The notes beneath the pieces were generated by a model. The model searched no databases. It saw nothing but the letters and a program-made list of their open reading frames with translations, and was not told the origin of the DNA. 12,642 nt of DNA, from the NCBI RefSeq assembly GCF_042654605.1, contig NZ_JBHSGT010000008.1:1-12642 (forward strand), written 5' to 3'. The stretch is from Enterococcus_I eurekensis (lineage in GTDB: Bacteria; Bacillota; Bacilli; Lactobacillales; Enterococcaceae). Both the position numbers and the translations under genes were made by a program. This document shows, piece after piece, positions 5,669 through 12,602 of this stretch. The first letter of the stretch is position 1; the number at the start of each line of letters is the position of its first letter.

Positions 5669-5703
5669 AAAAATGCCAGAAATTCAAAAAGAATTTTCTG
5701 GCA
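5669..5703 (-). terminator. Terminator of the liv-acuB operon
   Basis: TGCCAGAAAATTC pairs with GAATTTCTGGCA (one bulged A) around a T-rich loop, followed by TTTTTC. It lies 6 bases after the acuB-like stop. Confidence 0.9.
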
Positions 5704-5709
5704 CTCGAA

Positions 5710-6354
5710 TTATTGATTCGTTAAAACAGAACTAACAACCTGATAACCAGCAGCCGTCAAGCTACTTTCGACTTGTTTTGGTTCTTTTGATTCCACTTGA
5801 ATCTCGACAATTGTTTTATCTGATTCACGATTAACCACAATCGTCAAGATACTAAAACCTTCTTGAGCTAATACTTTGGTAATATTAGCTAAAATGCCAC
5901 GATCATCTTTTTCAATGGCTAATGTTACTCTCGTTCCACCTGCATAATAACCAGTAATTTTTAAGAAGGCATCAAAAATATCGTTATTGGTAATAATCCC
6001 AATTACTTTGTCGGCTTCGACTACTGGTAAGACACCAATATTATTGGCACGCATTTTGACAATTCCATCTTCTAGTAAAGCATCTGGTCCAATCGTTTCA
6101 ACTTGTTTAATCATAATATCTTTGACATTTGTTTTATTCAATAAGTAATTGACTTCATACACACTTAAACTAGTCGCTTTTGAAGGCATCGCACCTTGAA
6201 TCACACCTTCAGTAATTAATCCAACGAGTTTTCCACCTTCAACTACTGGCAAGCGATGAATTTGATGTTGCTTCATCAAGTCAACCGCATCAAAAATCGG
6301 TGTTTGCGGTGAAACGGTAATGACTTCGGTCGACATAAAATTTTTTATACTCAT
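5710..6354 (-). CDS. acuB: AcuB-like CBS-CBS-ACT protein
   Basis: A 214-residue cytosolic protein with two CBS domains (about 1-55, with MSTEVITVSPQTPIFDAVDLM and RLPVVEGGKLVGLIT; and 76-135, with VLPVVEADKVIGIITNNDIF) and a C-terminal ACT domain (about 140-210, GTRVTLAIEKDDRGILANI). CBS pairs usually bind adenine nucleotides and ACT domains bind amino acids. The name AcuB comes from the acetoin cluster of Bacillus and should not be read as the function here. It is the last gene of the liv operon, 3 nt after livF, with a strong AGGAGG site. I recall the same liv-acuB order in pneumococcus. Its place suggests it senses branched-chain amino acid or energy status and tunes the transporter or catabolism; this is inference. 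Confidence 0.88.
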   Translation of the reverse strand: MSIKNFMSTEVITVSPQTPIFDAVDLMKQHQIHRLPVVEGGKLVGLITEGVIQGAMPSKATSLSVYEVNYLLNKTNVKDIMIKQVETIGPDALLEDGIVKMRANNIGVLPVVEADKVIGIITNNDIFDAFLKITGYYAGGTRVTLAIEKDDRGILANITKVLAQEGFSILTIVVNRESDKTIVEIQVESKEPKQVESSLTAAGYQVVSSVLTNQ

Positions 6355-6357
6355 GAT

Positions 6358-7059
6358 TTATCCTCCTAAATAAGCTTTCTTGACAGATTCACTGGCTAAA
6401 AGTTCTTGCCCTGTCCCCTCAAGCACGATTTTGCCTGTTTCTAGAACGTAACCACGATCGGCAATCGATAATGCCATATTCGCGTTTTGTTCAATCAGTA
6501 AGACTGTCGTTCCTTGGGCTTTGATTTCTTGAATAATTGAAAAAATCTCTCGAATAAAAATTGGTGCCAGTCCCATTGAAGGTTCATCTAGTAATAATAA
6601 TTTCGGCCGAGACATTAAGGCACGTCCCATCGCTAACATCTGTTGTTCACCACCAGATAAGGTTGTTGCATCTTGCTTTCTTCTTTCTTTCAAAACGGGA
6701 AAACGACTATAAACGGATTCATAATCTGCTTTGATTTCAGCATCGTTACGTAAAAAAGCGCCCATCTCCAAATTTTCTTGGACGGTCAAACCTGAAAAAA
6801 CATGACGGCCTTCAGGTACTTGAGAAAGTCCCTTTCTCACAATTTTTTGCGGCGCTTCTTTTTCAATTGCCACCCCTTCAAAGTGAACACTTCCTGCAGC
6901 TGGACGAACCAAACCTGAAATAGTTCTTAAAATCGACGTTTTTCCAGCACCATTAGCTCCAATCAACGAGACAATTTCACCTTGATTTACTTGAAAGGAA
7001 ACATCATGAATTGCTTCAATTAAGCCATATTTTACATATAAATTATTGACACTTAACAT
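6358..7059 (-). CDS. livF: Branched-chain amino acid ABC transporter ATPase LivF
   Basis: A 233-residue ABC ATPase of the LivF type, one of the two nucleotide-binding subunits of the high-affinity branched-chain amino acid importer. Walker A is GANGAGKTS (34-42), the signature is LSGGEQQ (134-140), and Walker B is LLLLDEP (154-160). The switch position carries Q in LLIEQNANMALSIADRGYVLE, as is usual for LivF rather than the common histidine. Its ATG overlaps the livG stop by one base (TAATG), with AGGAGG upstream, indicating coupling. Length and motifs are normal. Confidence 0.96.
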   Translation of the reverse strand: MLSVNNLYVKYGLIEAIHDVSFQVNQGEIVSLIGANGAGKTSILRTISGLVRPAAGSVHFEGVAIEKEAPQKIVRKGLSQVPEGRHVFSGLTVQENLEMGAFLRNDAEIKADYESVYSRFPVLKERRKQDATTLSGGEQQMLAMGRALMSRPKLLLLDEPSMGLAPIFIREIFSIIQEIKAQGTTVLLIEQNANMALSIADRGYVLETGKIVLEGTGQELLASESVKKAYLGG

Positions 7060-7835
7060 TAAATTTCCCCTCCTAAATACGCTTCAATTACTCGAGGATT
7101 CCCTTTAATTTCTTCAGGTGTGCCTTCAGCAATCACTTGCCCATATTCTAAAACATAGATTCGTTCACAAACATCCATCACTAAGTTCATATCGTGTTCA
7201 ATTAAAATAATTGTTAATTGAAATTCTTTTTGAATGCGATAAATTAAATTGGTTAACTCAGCCGTTTCCTGGGGATTCATCCCCGCAGCCGGTTCATCTA
7301 AAAATAAGATTTTAGGTTTAGTGGCCAAAGCTCGTACAATTTCTAAACGGCGTTGTTCACCATAAGATAAGTTACGTGCAAGAGTATCCAGTTTATCTTC
7401 TAATTGAAAAATTTCTAATAATTTTTCGGCTTTGTTAGCTAATTCATTTTCTGTTTGATAGTACTTCGGCAAACGTAAAACATTGGCAATAAATGAACTT
7501 TTTTCCACTTCTCGTATCGCAATCAAAACATTATCTAAGACTGATAGTTCTTTAAATAGACGAATATTTTGAAAAGTTCTCGCCAAGCCAATATTGGCAA
7601 TTTTATAAGGTTTCATCCCATTTAAACGTTGTTCTTTACCGGAGTTTTCAAAAATAACATCACCAGAACTTGGTTCATAAACCCCTGTCAGTAAGTTAAA
7701 TAACGTTGTTTTACCCGCACCATTTGGTCCAATTAATCCAACAAGCTCATTTTCATACAACTCTAAATTAACGTGGGAAACGGCTGTTAATCCACCAAAG
7801 TTTTTAGTTAATTTATTAACGGTCAGTAGTGGCAT
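7059..7835 (-). CDS. livG: Branched-chain amino acid ABC transporter ATPase LivG
   Basis: A 258-residue ABC ATPase that pairs with LivF under the LivH/LivM pore. Walker A is GPNGAGKTT (36-44), the signature is LSYGE (156-160), Walker B is ILFLDEP (176-182), and the switch histidine is H214 in LIEHDMNLVMDVC. The NLSYGEQRRLEIVRALATKP segment and the C-terminal PRVIEAYLG motif mark it as LivG. Its start overlaps the end of livM by 20 bases and has GGGAGGGG upstream, so translation is coupled. No anomaly seen. Confidence 0.97.
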   Translation of the reverse strand: MPLLTVNKLTKNFGGLTAVSHVNLELYENELVGLIGPNGAGKTTLFNLLTGVYEPSSGDVIFENSGKEQRLNGMKPYKIANIGLARTFQNIRLFKELSVLDNVLIAIREVEKSSFIANVLRLPKYYQTENELANKAEKLLEIFQLEDKLDTLARNLSYGEQRRLEIVRALATKPKILFLDEPAAGMNPQETAELTNLIYRIQKEFQLTIILIEHDMNLVMDVCERIYVLEYGQVIAEGTPEEIKGNPRVIEAYLGGEI

Positions 7836-8790
7836 TCGAATCCCCTCCCTTGTTAAAGCGTTGGAATAATTTTTTCATGGATAATTCTTTACTACCTAAT
7901 AAACCACTTGGTTTGAAAATCATAATTAAAATAATCGCTAACGCATAAAAAATCATCCGTAAGCTACCTAACTCCTGTAAATACATATTGATGAAACCAA
8001 GAACGACAGCCGAAACGATTGCTCCTGTCGTACTACCAATCCCACCAAATACAACGATAATTAAAATGTCGATTGATTTCATAAAGGTAAAATCACTCGG
8101 GAAAACCGATTGCTGGTAACTAGCGTATAAACTACCACCGACACTAGCAAAGACACCACCAATTACAAAAGCCAGTACTTTAAAGCGTGTCGTGTTAACT
8201 CCCATCGCTTCGGCTGCAATTTCGTCTTCACGAACCGACAACGTCCAGCGACCATAGCTACTATTCATATAGTTAGAAATAAAGACAATAGTCAGGACCA
8301 TAACCACAAAAATGATTTGCCAGTTGCTATATTGTGTCAAGCCAAAAATTCCTGAAGGCCCATTTGTTAGATCGCTAAAATTAATGATTAAAATACGGAT
8401 AATCTCTGAGACACCAAGGGTCGCAATCGCTAAATAATCGCCTTTTAAGCGAAGCGTTGGAATCCCTACAACGAGTGCAATAATACCTGATAAAACCATT
8501 CCGACAATCATGCTCAGTACAAACGAGCCAAAACTTGGACTTTTAGAAGTAATTATCGCTGTCGCATAGGCACCAATTGCCATAAAGCCTGCATGTCCTA
8601 ATGAAAATTGGCCTCCAAAGCCAATAATTAAGTTCAAACTAACTGCTAAAACGATATTAATCCCGATATTGGCAATCACCGCATCGGTAAAAATATTGAT
8701 TTTGCCTGAATTATATAGAAAGAAAAGCAAGAAATAAAGGCCCGCCGTAAGTACCGTCCACGTAAGCGTATATTTGATATTTTTTTTCAT
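7816..8790 (-). CDS. livM: Branched-chain amino acid ABC transporter permease LivM
   Basis: A 324-residue integral membrane permease with about nine hydrophobic segments. The LivM signatures are seen: NLIIGFGGQFSLGHAGFMAIGAYATA (about 53-78) and RLKGDYLAIATLGVSEIIRI, then ALAIILIMIFKPSGLLG near the C-terminus. The frame could begin at GTG 8799 directly after the livH stop, but TAGG lies 8 nt before ATG 8790 while the GTG has no good site, so the ATG is chosen. It forms the pore with LivH. The C-terminal tail is hydrophilic and overlaps livG by 20 bases. Confidence 0.95.
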   Translation of the reverse strand: MKKNIKYTLTWTVLTAGLYFLLFFLYNSGKINIFTDAVIANIGINIVLAVSLNLIIGFGGQFSLGHAGFMAIGAYATAIITSKSPSFGSFVLSMIVGMVLSGIIALVVGIPTLRLKGDYLAIATLGVSEIIRILIINFSDLTNGPSGIFGLTQYSNWQIIFVVMVLTIVFISNYMNSSYGRWTLSVREDEIAAEAMGVNTTRFKVLAFVIGGVFASVGGSLYASYQQSVFPSDFTFMKSIDILIIVVFGGIGSTTGAIVSAVVLGFINMYLQELGSLRMIFYALAIILIMIFKPSGLLGSKELSMKKLFQRFNKGGDSNATTDR

Positions 8791-8799
8791 CGTTGCCAC

Positions 8800-9702
8800 C
8801 TACACTTTCTCTTTGACGTTTTTGCCCAAAATTCCAGCTGGACGAATAATTAAGATAATAATTAAAACACCGTAAACAATCGCATCTTTGTAATCAGAAA
8901 AGCCTAGAGCCGTCGACATTGTTTCAATTAGACCAATTACAAATCCACCTAAAGCCGCACCTGGAATAATTCCAATCCCACCTAAAACAGCTGCTACAAA
9001 CGATTTTAAACCAGGCGCAACGCCCATCATCGGATCAATGGAATTATAGTACAAACCAATCAGCATCCCACCAGCCGCTGCTAAAGCTGAACCTAATGCA
9101 AAAGTAAATGAAATTGTTCGATTGACGTTAATTCCCATTAATTGAGCCGCATCTGGATCAACGCTCACTGCACGCATCGCTTTTCCCATTTTTGTTTTTT
9201 TAACGATAATTTGTAATAAAATCATCAAACTGACCGAAACAAATAAAATCAGCAATTGAATGTTGCTGACACTTAAACCTGCAAAAGTATACAGTTTACG
9301 TGCAATAGCTTGTGGAAACGGTCGCGTATCTGGTGAAAAGAAGTAAATCATCAAATTTTGTAGCAAATACGAAACACCAATTGCGGTAATCAAGGCCGAA
9401 ATTCGCGTCGCACCACGTAATGGTTTATAAGCTAAGATTTCAACTAAAACACCTAATAAGGCACTAATTGCCATCGATATTAACATCGAGACAAAAAAGC
9501 CTACCGCACCAGAGAAAATGCCTAAATCATTAAATTGGTGAATCAAAAAATAGCCAATAAAACTTCCGATCATATATATTTCACCGTGAGCGAAATTAAT
9601 TAAACGGATAATCCCATAAACCATTGTATAACCTAAAGCCATTAAGGCGTATATACTCCCTAAAAACAACCCGTTAATCAATTGTTGAATGATTATTTCC
9701 AT
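8800..9702 (-). CDS. livH: Branched-chain amino acid ABC transporter permease LivH
   Basis: A 300-residue membrane permease with about eight hydrophobic segments. It begins MEIIIQQLINGLFLGSIYAL and contains ALGYTMVYGIIRLINFAHGEIYMIG (22-46), the LivH family hallmark, and FVAAVLGGIGIIPGAALGGFVIG in the C-terminal half, the conserved loop that contacts the ATPases. Preceded by GGAAGTGAT as ribosome binding site. It is the first gene after the livJ terminator and so depends on read-through from the livJ promoter; I found no convincing promoter in the 86-base gap. Confidence 0.96.
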   Translation of the reverse strand: MEIIIQQLINGLFLGSIYALMALGYTMVYGIIRLINFAHGEIYMIGSFIGYFLIHQFNDLGIFSGAVGFFVSMLISMAISALLGVLVEILAYKPLRGATRISALITAIGVSYLLQNLMIYFFSPDTRPFPQAIARKLYTFAGLSVSNIQLLILFVSVSLMILLQIIVKKTKMGKAMRAVSVDPDAAQLMGINVNRTISFTFALGSALAAAGGMLIGLYYNSIDPMMGVAPGLKSFVAAVLGGIGIIPGAALGGFVIGLIETMSTALGFSDYKDAIVYGVLIIILIIRPAGILGKNVKEKV

Positions 9703-9730
9703 AAGATCACTTCCAAATTCATTGTTTTTC

Positions 9731-9772
9731 TGAAAAAAACTGTGGCAAAACCGCTATCTGATTTTGCCACAG
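9731..9772 (-). terminator. Intercistronic terminator between livJ and livH
   Basis: Perfect 11-bp stem CTGTGGCAAAA/TTTTGCCACAG (9772-9762 with 9750-9740) followed by seven T. It is a full-strength intrinsic terminator inside the operon and probably leaves partial read-through, giving more livJ than permease mRNA and protecting the livJ 3' end. Confidence 0.92.
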
Positions 9773-9788
9773 CCTTTACTTCCCAAAT

Positions 9789-10973
9789 CTATGGGTTAAT
9801 TGCTTCTGCAGAACTTTCTTTACCATCTGTAAATCCAATTACGACTAATGATTTTTCTGGATTATGTTGCGCATCCATCGTGATGTTTCCTGTCACACCT
9901 TTAAAATCTTTTAGTTCAGATAAACCTTTAGTAATTGATTTTGCATCGGCTGCATTTTGTGTTTCAATTGCTTGTTTGATCATAAACATTGCATCATAAG
10001 CTAAAGCATTAAACGTTGACGGCTCTTTGCCAAATTTCTCTTTAAAAGCTGCCACGAATGGTTCTACCGTATCATTCGATGGTGCTAAGATTGAAAAATG
10101 TCCAGTATAGAAAACATTGGAAACATTCTCGGCTCCCGCAAGTTGAACCATTTTCTCGTCACCAAATCCATCGGCACCAATAATTGGTTGCTCAATACCT
10201 AATTCTCTTGCTTGTTTAATGATTAATCCTGCTTCTTCATAGTAACCTGGAATGTATAACACATCGAAATCTGCTTGTTTTACTTTGGTTAAAATCGCTT
10301 GGAAATCTTTATCGCCTTTGGTAAAGTTTTCTTCTAAGACGATTTCCCCTTTGTATTCGCTCTTGAAGGCTTTTGATAAACCTTTGGCATAATCACTTGA
10401 GTTATCACCTAAAATCACTGCTTTTTCGGCAGCTAATTGATCTTGAGCGTATTTCGCTAAAATAACCCCTTGGAAACTATCTTGGAAACTTGAACGGAAG
10501 ACATATTCTTGAACTTTATCCCCATTTAGTGTTACTGAATCATCTGTTGCTGACGGCGTAATCAATGGGACTTGTGCTTTTGTAATATTTGGAATGGCCG
10601 CTTTTGTTGCACCTGATGTTGCTGGGCCAATAATTGCGACTACTTTATCATTTGTTGCTAAGTTGGCTGCAACTGTTGCGGCATCACTTGTTTCTGATTT
10701 ATTATCTTTAGTTACAAGTTCAACTTGTTTACCTAAGATCCCGCCACCTTCATTTATAATCTCAACTGCTAACTCAACGCCATCTTTTTCTTGCGTGCCG
10801 TAACCTGCGACCGCTCCTGATAACTCTAAGTTTAAACCAATCTTAATCGTTTCTGCATCTGCACTACCACCTGCATTTGAAGAACCATTTGTCTCGTTAC
10901 CACTTGTTGGGCCCGCGCTACACGCTGCTAATAAAAATAAACTCCCAAACAAAAACGCCATTTTCTTTTTCAT
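9789..10973 (-). CDS. livJ: Branched-chain amino acid binding lipoprotein LivJ
   Basis: A 394-residue solute-binding lipoprotein of the Peripla_BP_6 (Leu/Ile/Val-binding) family that captures amino acids outside the cell and hands them to LivHM. It has a short lipoprotein signal peptide: MKKKMAFLFGSLFLLAAC with lipobox LAAC and the lipidated cysteine at C18, followed by a G/S/N-rich linker. The mature part shows IKIGLNLELSGAVAGYG, KDGVELAVEIINEGGGILG and AIIGPATSGATKAAIPN, all typical. The frame extends upstream to 11042, but ATG at 10973 is chosen because it has AAGGGGG just before it and starts directly at the lysine-rich signal peptide. The preferred substrate among Leu/Ile/Val cannot be read from sequence. 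Confidence 0.95.
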   Translation of the reverse strand: MKKKMAFLFGSLFLLAACSAGPTSGNETNGSSNAGGSADAETIKIGLNLELSGAVAGYGTQEKDGVELAVEIINEGGGILGKQVELVTKDNKSETSDAATVAANLATNDKVVAIIGPATSGATKAAIPNITKAQVPLITPSATDDSVTLNGDKVQEYVFRSSFQDSFQGVILAKYAQDQLAAEKAVILGDNSSDYAKGLSKAFKSEYKGEIVLEENFTKGDKDFQAILTKVKQADFDVLYIPGYYEEAGLIIKQARELGIEQPIIGADGFGDEKMVQLAGAENVSNVFYTGHFSILAPSNDTVEPFVAAFKEKFGKEPSTFNALAYDAMFMIKQAIETQNAADAKSITKGLSELKDFKGVTGNITMDAQHNPEKSLVVIGFTDGKESSAEAINP

Positions 10974-11013
10974 ATTATTTCCCCCTTTTTTTTCGGTAAT
11001 GAATATGTTTCTC

Positions 11014-11042
11014 AATATACCTAATTTTTTATTCCTTGTCAA
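11014..11042 (-). promoter_or_regulatory. Promoter of the liv operon
   Basis: Perfect -35 TTGACA (11042-11037) and -10 TATATT (11019-11014), 17 bp apart. The start near 11007 gives a leader of about 35 nt. The -35 is overlapped by a TGTCAACT element that recurs at 11071-11078. Confidence 0.85.
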
Positions 11043-11045
11043 CTG

Positions 11046-11060
11046 AATTTTCTGAATATT
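11046..11060. promoter_or_regulatory. CodY-binding box upstream of livJ
   Basis: The plus strand reads AATTTTCTGAATATT, matching 14 of 15 positions of the CodY consensus AATTTTCWGAAAATT. It ends 3 bases upstream of the -35 box, a position from which bound CodY could block or modulate polymerase. CodY senses branched-chain amino acids and GTP, fitting control of their importer. Confidence 0.8.
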
Positions 11061-11095
11061 TCATTAATTCTGTCAACTTTTGGATTTTTTAATTA

Positions 11096-11148
11096 CAAAA
11101 CAAAAAAGATATGAAGAATTCCCTTAAAAATGGGCTCTTCATATCTTT
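11096..11148 (-). terminator. Terminator of yidD
   Basis: AAAGATATGAAGA pairs perfectly with TCTTCATATCTTT (11148-11136 with 11117-11105), with a second inner CCC/GGG stem, and is followed by TTTTTTGTTTTG. It also insulates the livJ promoter region from upstream transcription. Confidence 0.9.
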
Positions 11149-11150
11149 AA

Positions 11151-11438
11151 TTAATGGAAATGTTTGTTTTTTTTATACGTATACTTCGGCTGTTCTTTAT
11201 CCACTGTATTCCTTTTCATGCTAAACTTTAACGGGACATAATCAATGCCGCCTTTTACAAAAGGATGACATCTAAAAATTCTCGAAATTCCCATCAGGCT
11301 ACCTTTCAAACCGCCATGAGTTTGCAGTGCTTGAATTGTATAAGTCGAGCACGTCGGATAATAACGACAACTCGGTGGAAACAACGGCGAAATAAAACGC
11401 TGGTAACCCCGTACGATTGCTATTAATATTTTTTGCAT
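11151..11438 (-). CDS. yidD: Membrane protein insertion efficiency factor YidD
   Basis: A 95-residue YidD family protein, membrane-associated through an amphipathic N-terminal helix, reported to help YidC/Sec-dependent insertion. The family pattern is complete: MQKILIAIVRGYQRFISPLFPPSCRYYPTCSTYTIQAL, then HGGLKGSLMGISRIFRCHPF and GGIDYVP, with the three conserved cysteines in SCRYYPTCS and RCHPF. A longer frame runs to 11552, but ATG at 11438 is chosen: it has AGAGGG just upstream, matches the family start, and the extension would cross the terminator and promoter of this gene. The C-terminal tail (about 70-95) is basic and less conserved. Its stop lies 3 bases before the terminator stem. Confidence 0.95.
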   Translation of the reverse strand: MQKILIAIVRGYQRFISPLFPPSCRYYPTCSTYTIQALQTHGGLKGSLMGISRIFRCHPFVKGGIDYVPLKFSMKRNTVDKEQPKYTYKKNKHFH

Positions 11439-11460
11439 AGTAACCCTCTTTTCATATTTA

Positions 11461-11489
11461 AATATACCTACCTCATAAGATAAAGACAA
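11461..11489 (-). promoter_or_regulatory. Promoter of yidD
   Basis: -35 TTGTCT (11489-11484) and -10 TATATT (11466-11461) separated by 17 bp, right after the terminator of the 3D-domain gene. The leader would be only about 15-20 nt, which just accommodates the ribosome binding site. Confidence 0.7.
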
Positions 11490-11531
11490 GTAAAAAGGCA
11501 CCAAAATCAAAATAACTGATTTCGATGCCTT
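11490..11531 (-). terminator. Terminator of the 3D-domain gene
   Basis: AAGGCATCGAAATCA pairs with TGATTTTGGTGCCTT over 15 positions (two G-U), followed by TTTTT. It lies 22 bases after the stop codon. Confidence 0.88.
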
Positions 11532-11552
11532 AAAAAATTTATTTTGTATCAA

Positions 11553-12254
11553 TTAACCTAAGATGGTTACTTTAACTTGACGACGTCCCCATTGAACACA
11601 TTGTTCATAAGTTGGGAAATGAACGTCAACGATATTTCCTTTGATGGCACCACCCGTATCACTTGCGATTGCTTCACCATAACCTTCAACATATAAACGA
11701 GTTCCTAATGGAATAACGTTTGGATCCACAGCTACTGCCATTGGGTTCGTTAATAAGTTTTGGCCTGTCGCTGTAACTGTTCCACCGCCTAAAGCATCGG
11801 CTGGATCTGAACTATAAGCAGTTGATTCCATAAAAAATGTTTGACCTGCTGGTTGTTGTCCAGTTGAAGCACTTGCTGCTTGAGCCTCGGCTTGTTCTTT
11901 AGCCGCTTGCTCAGCTGCTGCTTTTTCTGCTTGTTCACGTGCAGCTTTTTCTGCTGCTTCACGTTCTGCTTTTTCACGAAGGGCTTTTTCGCGCGCTTCT
12001 TTTTCCGCTTTTTCTTTCGCTTCTTTAATTGCTTGCTCCTTGGCAGCAATTTTGTCTTTAGCTGATTGAACAGCGTCGCCTTCAACTGCTAAAGTCATAA
12101 ATGAATTAGAAATATCTTGTACGGCTTCACCCGTCATTACTTGCTCATTGATTACAATTTGTTCTTCTTGATTTTCTGCTGCATATACAGGAATGATTGT
12201 TGCTGCTAAAAGCATACCTGTCATTAGCACTGTCGGTATTAAACGAATTCTCAT
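11553..12254 (-). CDS. Secreted coiled-coil protein with C-terminal 3D domain
   Basis: A 233-residue secreted protein, likely a peptidoglycan-acting enzyme of the YocH/YuiC type. Residues 1-25 form a Sec signal peptide with probable cleavage after VYA (AENQE follows). Residues about 62-128 are a highly charged A/K/E-rich coiled coil with no hydrophobic gaps, probably a rod-like spacer. The 3D domain (about 140-233) shows STAYSSDP (144-151), VAVDPNVIPLGTRLYVEGYG (174-193) and ASDTGGAIKGNIVDVHFP (197-214), the conserved aspartates of the domain. 3D domains share a double-psi beta-barrel with MltA-type lytic transglycosylases. The C-terminus ends right after the domain. Strong AGGAGG before ATG. 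The upstream WalR-like site suggests control by the WalRK cell wall system. Exact cleavage activity is not known. Confidence 0.9.
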   Translation of the reverse strand: MRIRLIPTVLMTGMLLAATIIPVYAAENQEEQIVINEQVMTGEAVQDISNSFMTLAVEGDAVQSAKDKIAAKEQAIKEAKEKAEKEAREKALREKAEREAAEKAAREQAEKAAAEQAAKEQAEAQAASASTGQQPAGQTFFMESTAYSSDPADALGGGTVTATGQNLLTNPMAVAVDPNVIPLGTRLYVEGYGEAIASDTGGAIKGNIVDVHFPTYEQCVQWGRRQVKVTILG

Positions 12255-12529
12255 TACTTAATTCCTCCTATTTCTTACAAACCGTATCTTAACACGGTCC
12301 AAAAGCCCTTAGGTTACGAATAGATTAAGAGAATGCTATTTTCTATAATTTTTATGCAGTTTCTGTTACATTCGACACACTTCTCATCTTTTCTCACATT
12401 TAAACATTGATATGATACGATTTTTGGTCTTTAAATGAGAAAATTATTTGATTCTATTTTGCTGATTATTTAATATTTGAACAAAAGAAAACGTTCCCTT
12501 TAAGTGTTTTTTCGATATTACTCGACTTC

Positions 12530-12546
12530 ATTACAGTAATATAACA
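12530..12546 (-). promoter_or_regulatory. WalR-like binding site
   Basis: The minus strand reads TGTTAT-ATTAC-TGTAAT, a perfect match to the WalR (YycF) consensus TGTWAH-N5-TGTWAH, oriented toward the 3D-domain gene. A TAATAT sequence 9 bases downstream (12520-12515) could be a -10 box. In Bacillus subtilis the 3D-domain gene yocH is a WalR target. Confidence 0.55.
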
Positions 12547-12574
12547 ATTAAGACAAGCTTTTATTCACGAAAAT

Positions 12575-12602
12575 AAAAGAGGCTGACCCAAAAGTCTCTT
12601 TT
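12575..12602. terminator. GAGGCTGACCCAAAAGTCTC-type intergenic hairpin
   Basis: AAAAGAG and CTCTTTT (12575-12581 with 12596-12602) flank GCTGACCCAAAAGT. It resembles a recurrent intergenic element with a GGCTG-CAAAAG core that I remember from enterococcal genomes. It could end a gene reading leftward from beyond the window or act as a small repeat; a second short stem AAATGAG/CTCATTT follows at 12622-12639. Confidence 0.5.

Noticed and set aside
9682..10803. Plus-strand frames antisense to livJ (9682-9999 and 10594-10803)
   Set aside because: Antisense to a certain gene, crossing the livJ terminator in one case, and without ribosome sites.
10974..11042. Upstream extension of livJ to 11042
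   Set aside because: It would begin inside the -35 box, and the lipoprotein signal peptide with a good ribosome site begins at 10973.
11439..11552. Extension of yidD to 11552 giving an extra hydrophobic N-terminal segment
   Set aside because: The extension covers the 3D-gene terminator and the yidD promoter; the family start and ribosome site are at 11438.
11789..12085. Lysine-rich and Phe/Cys-rich frames opposite or alongside the coiled-coil region (11789-12085 minus, 11880-12065 plus)
   Set aside because: They are frame-shifted readings of the repetitive A/K/E coding region and have no independent support.
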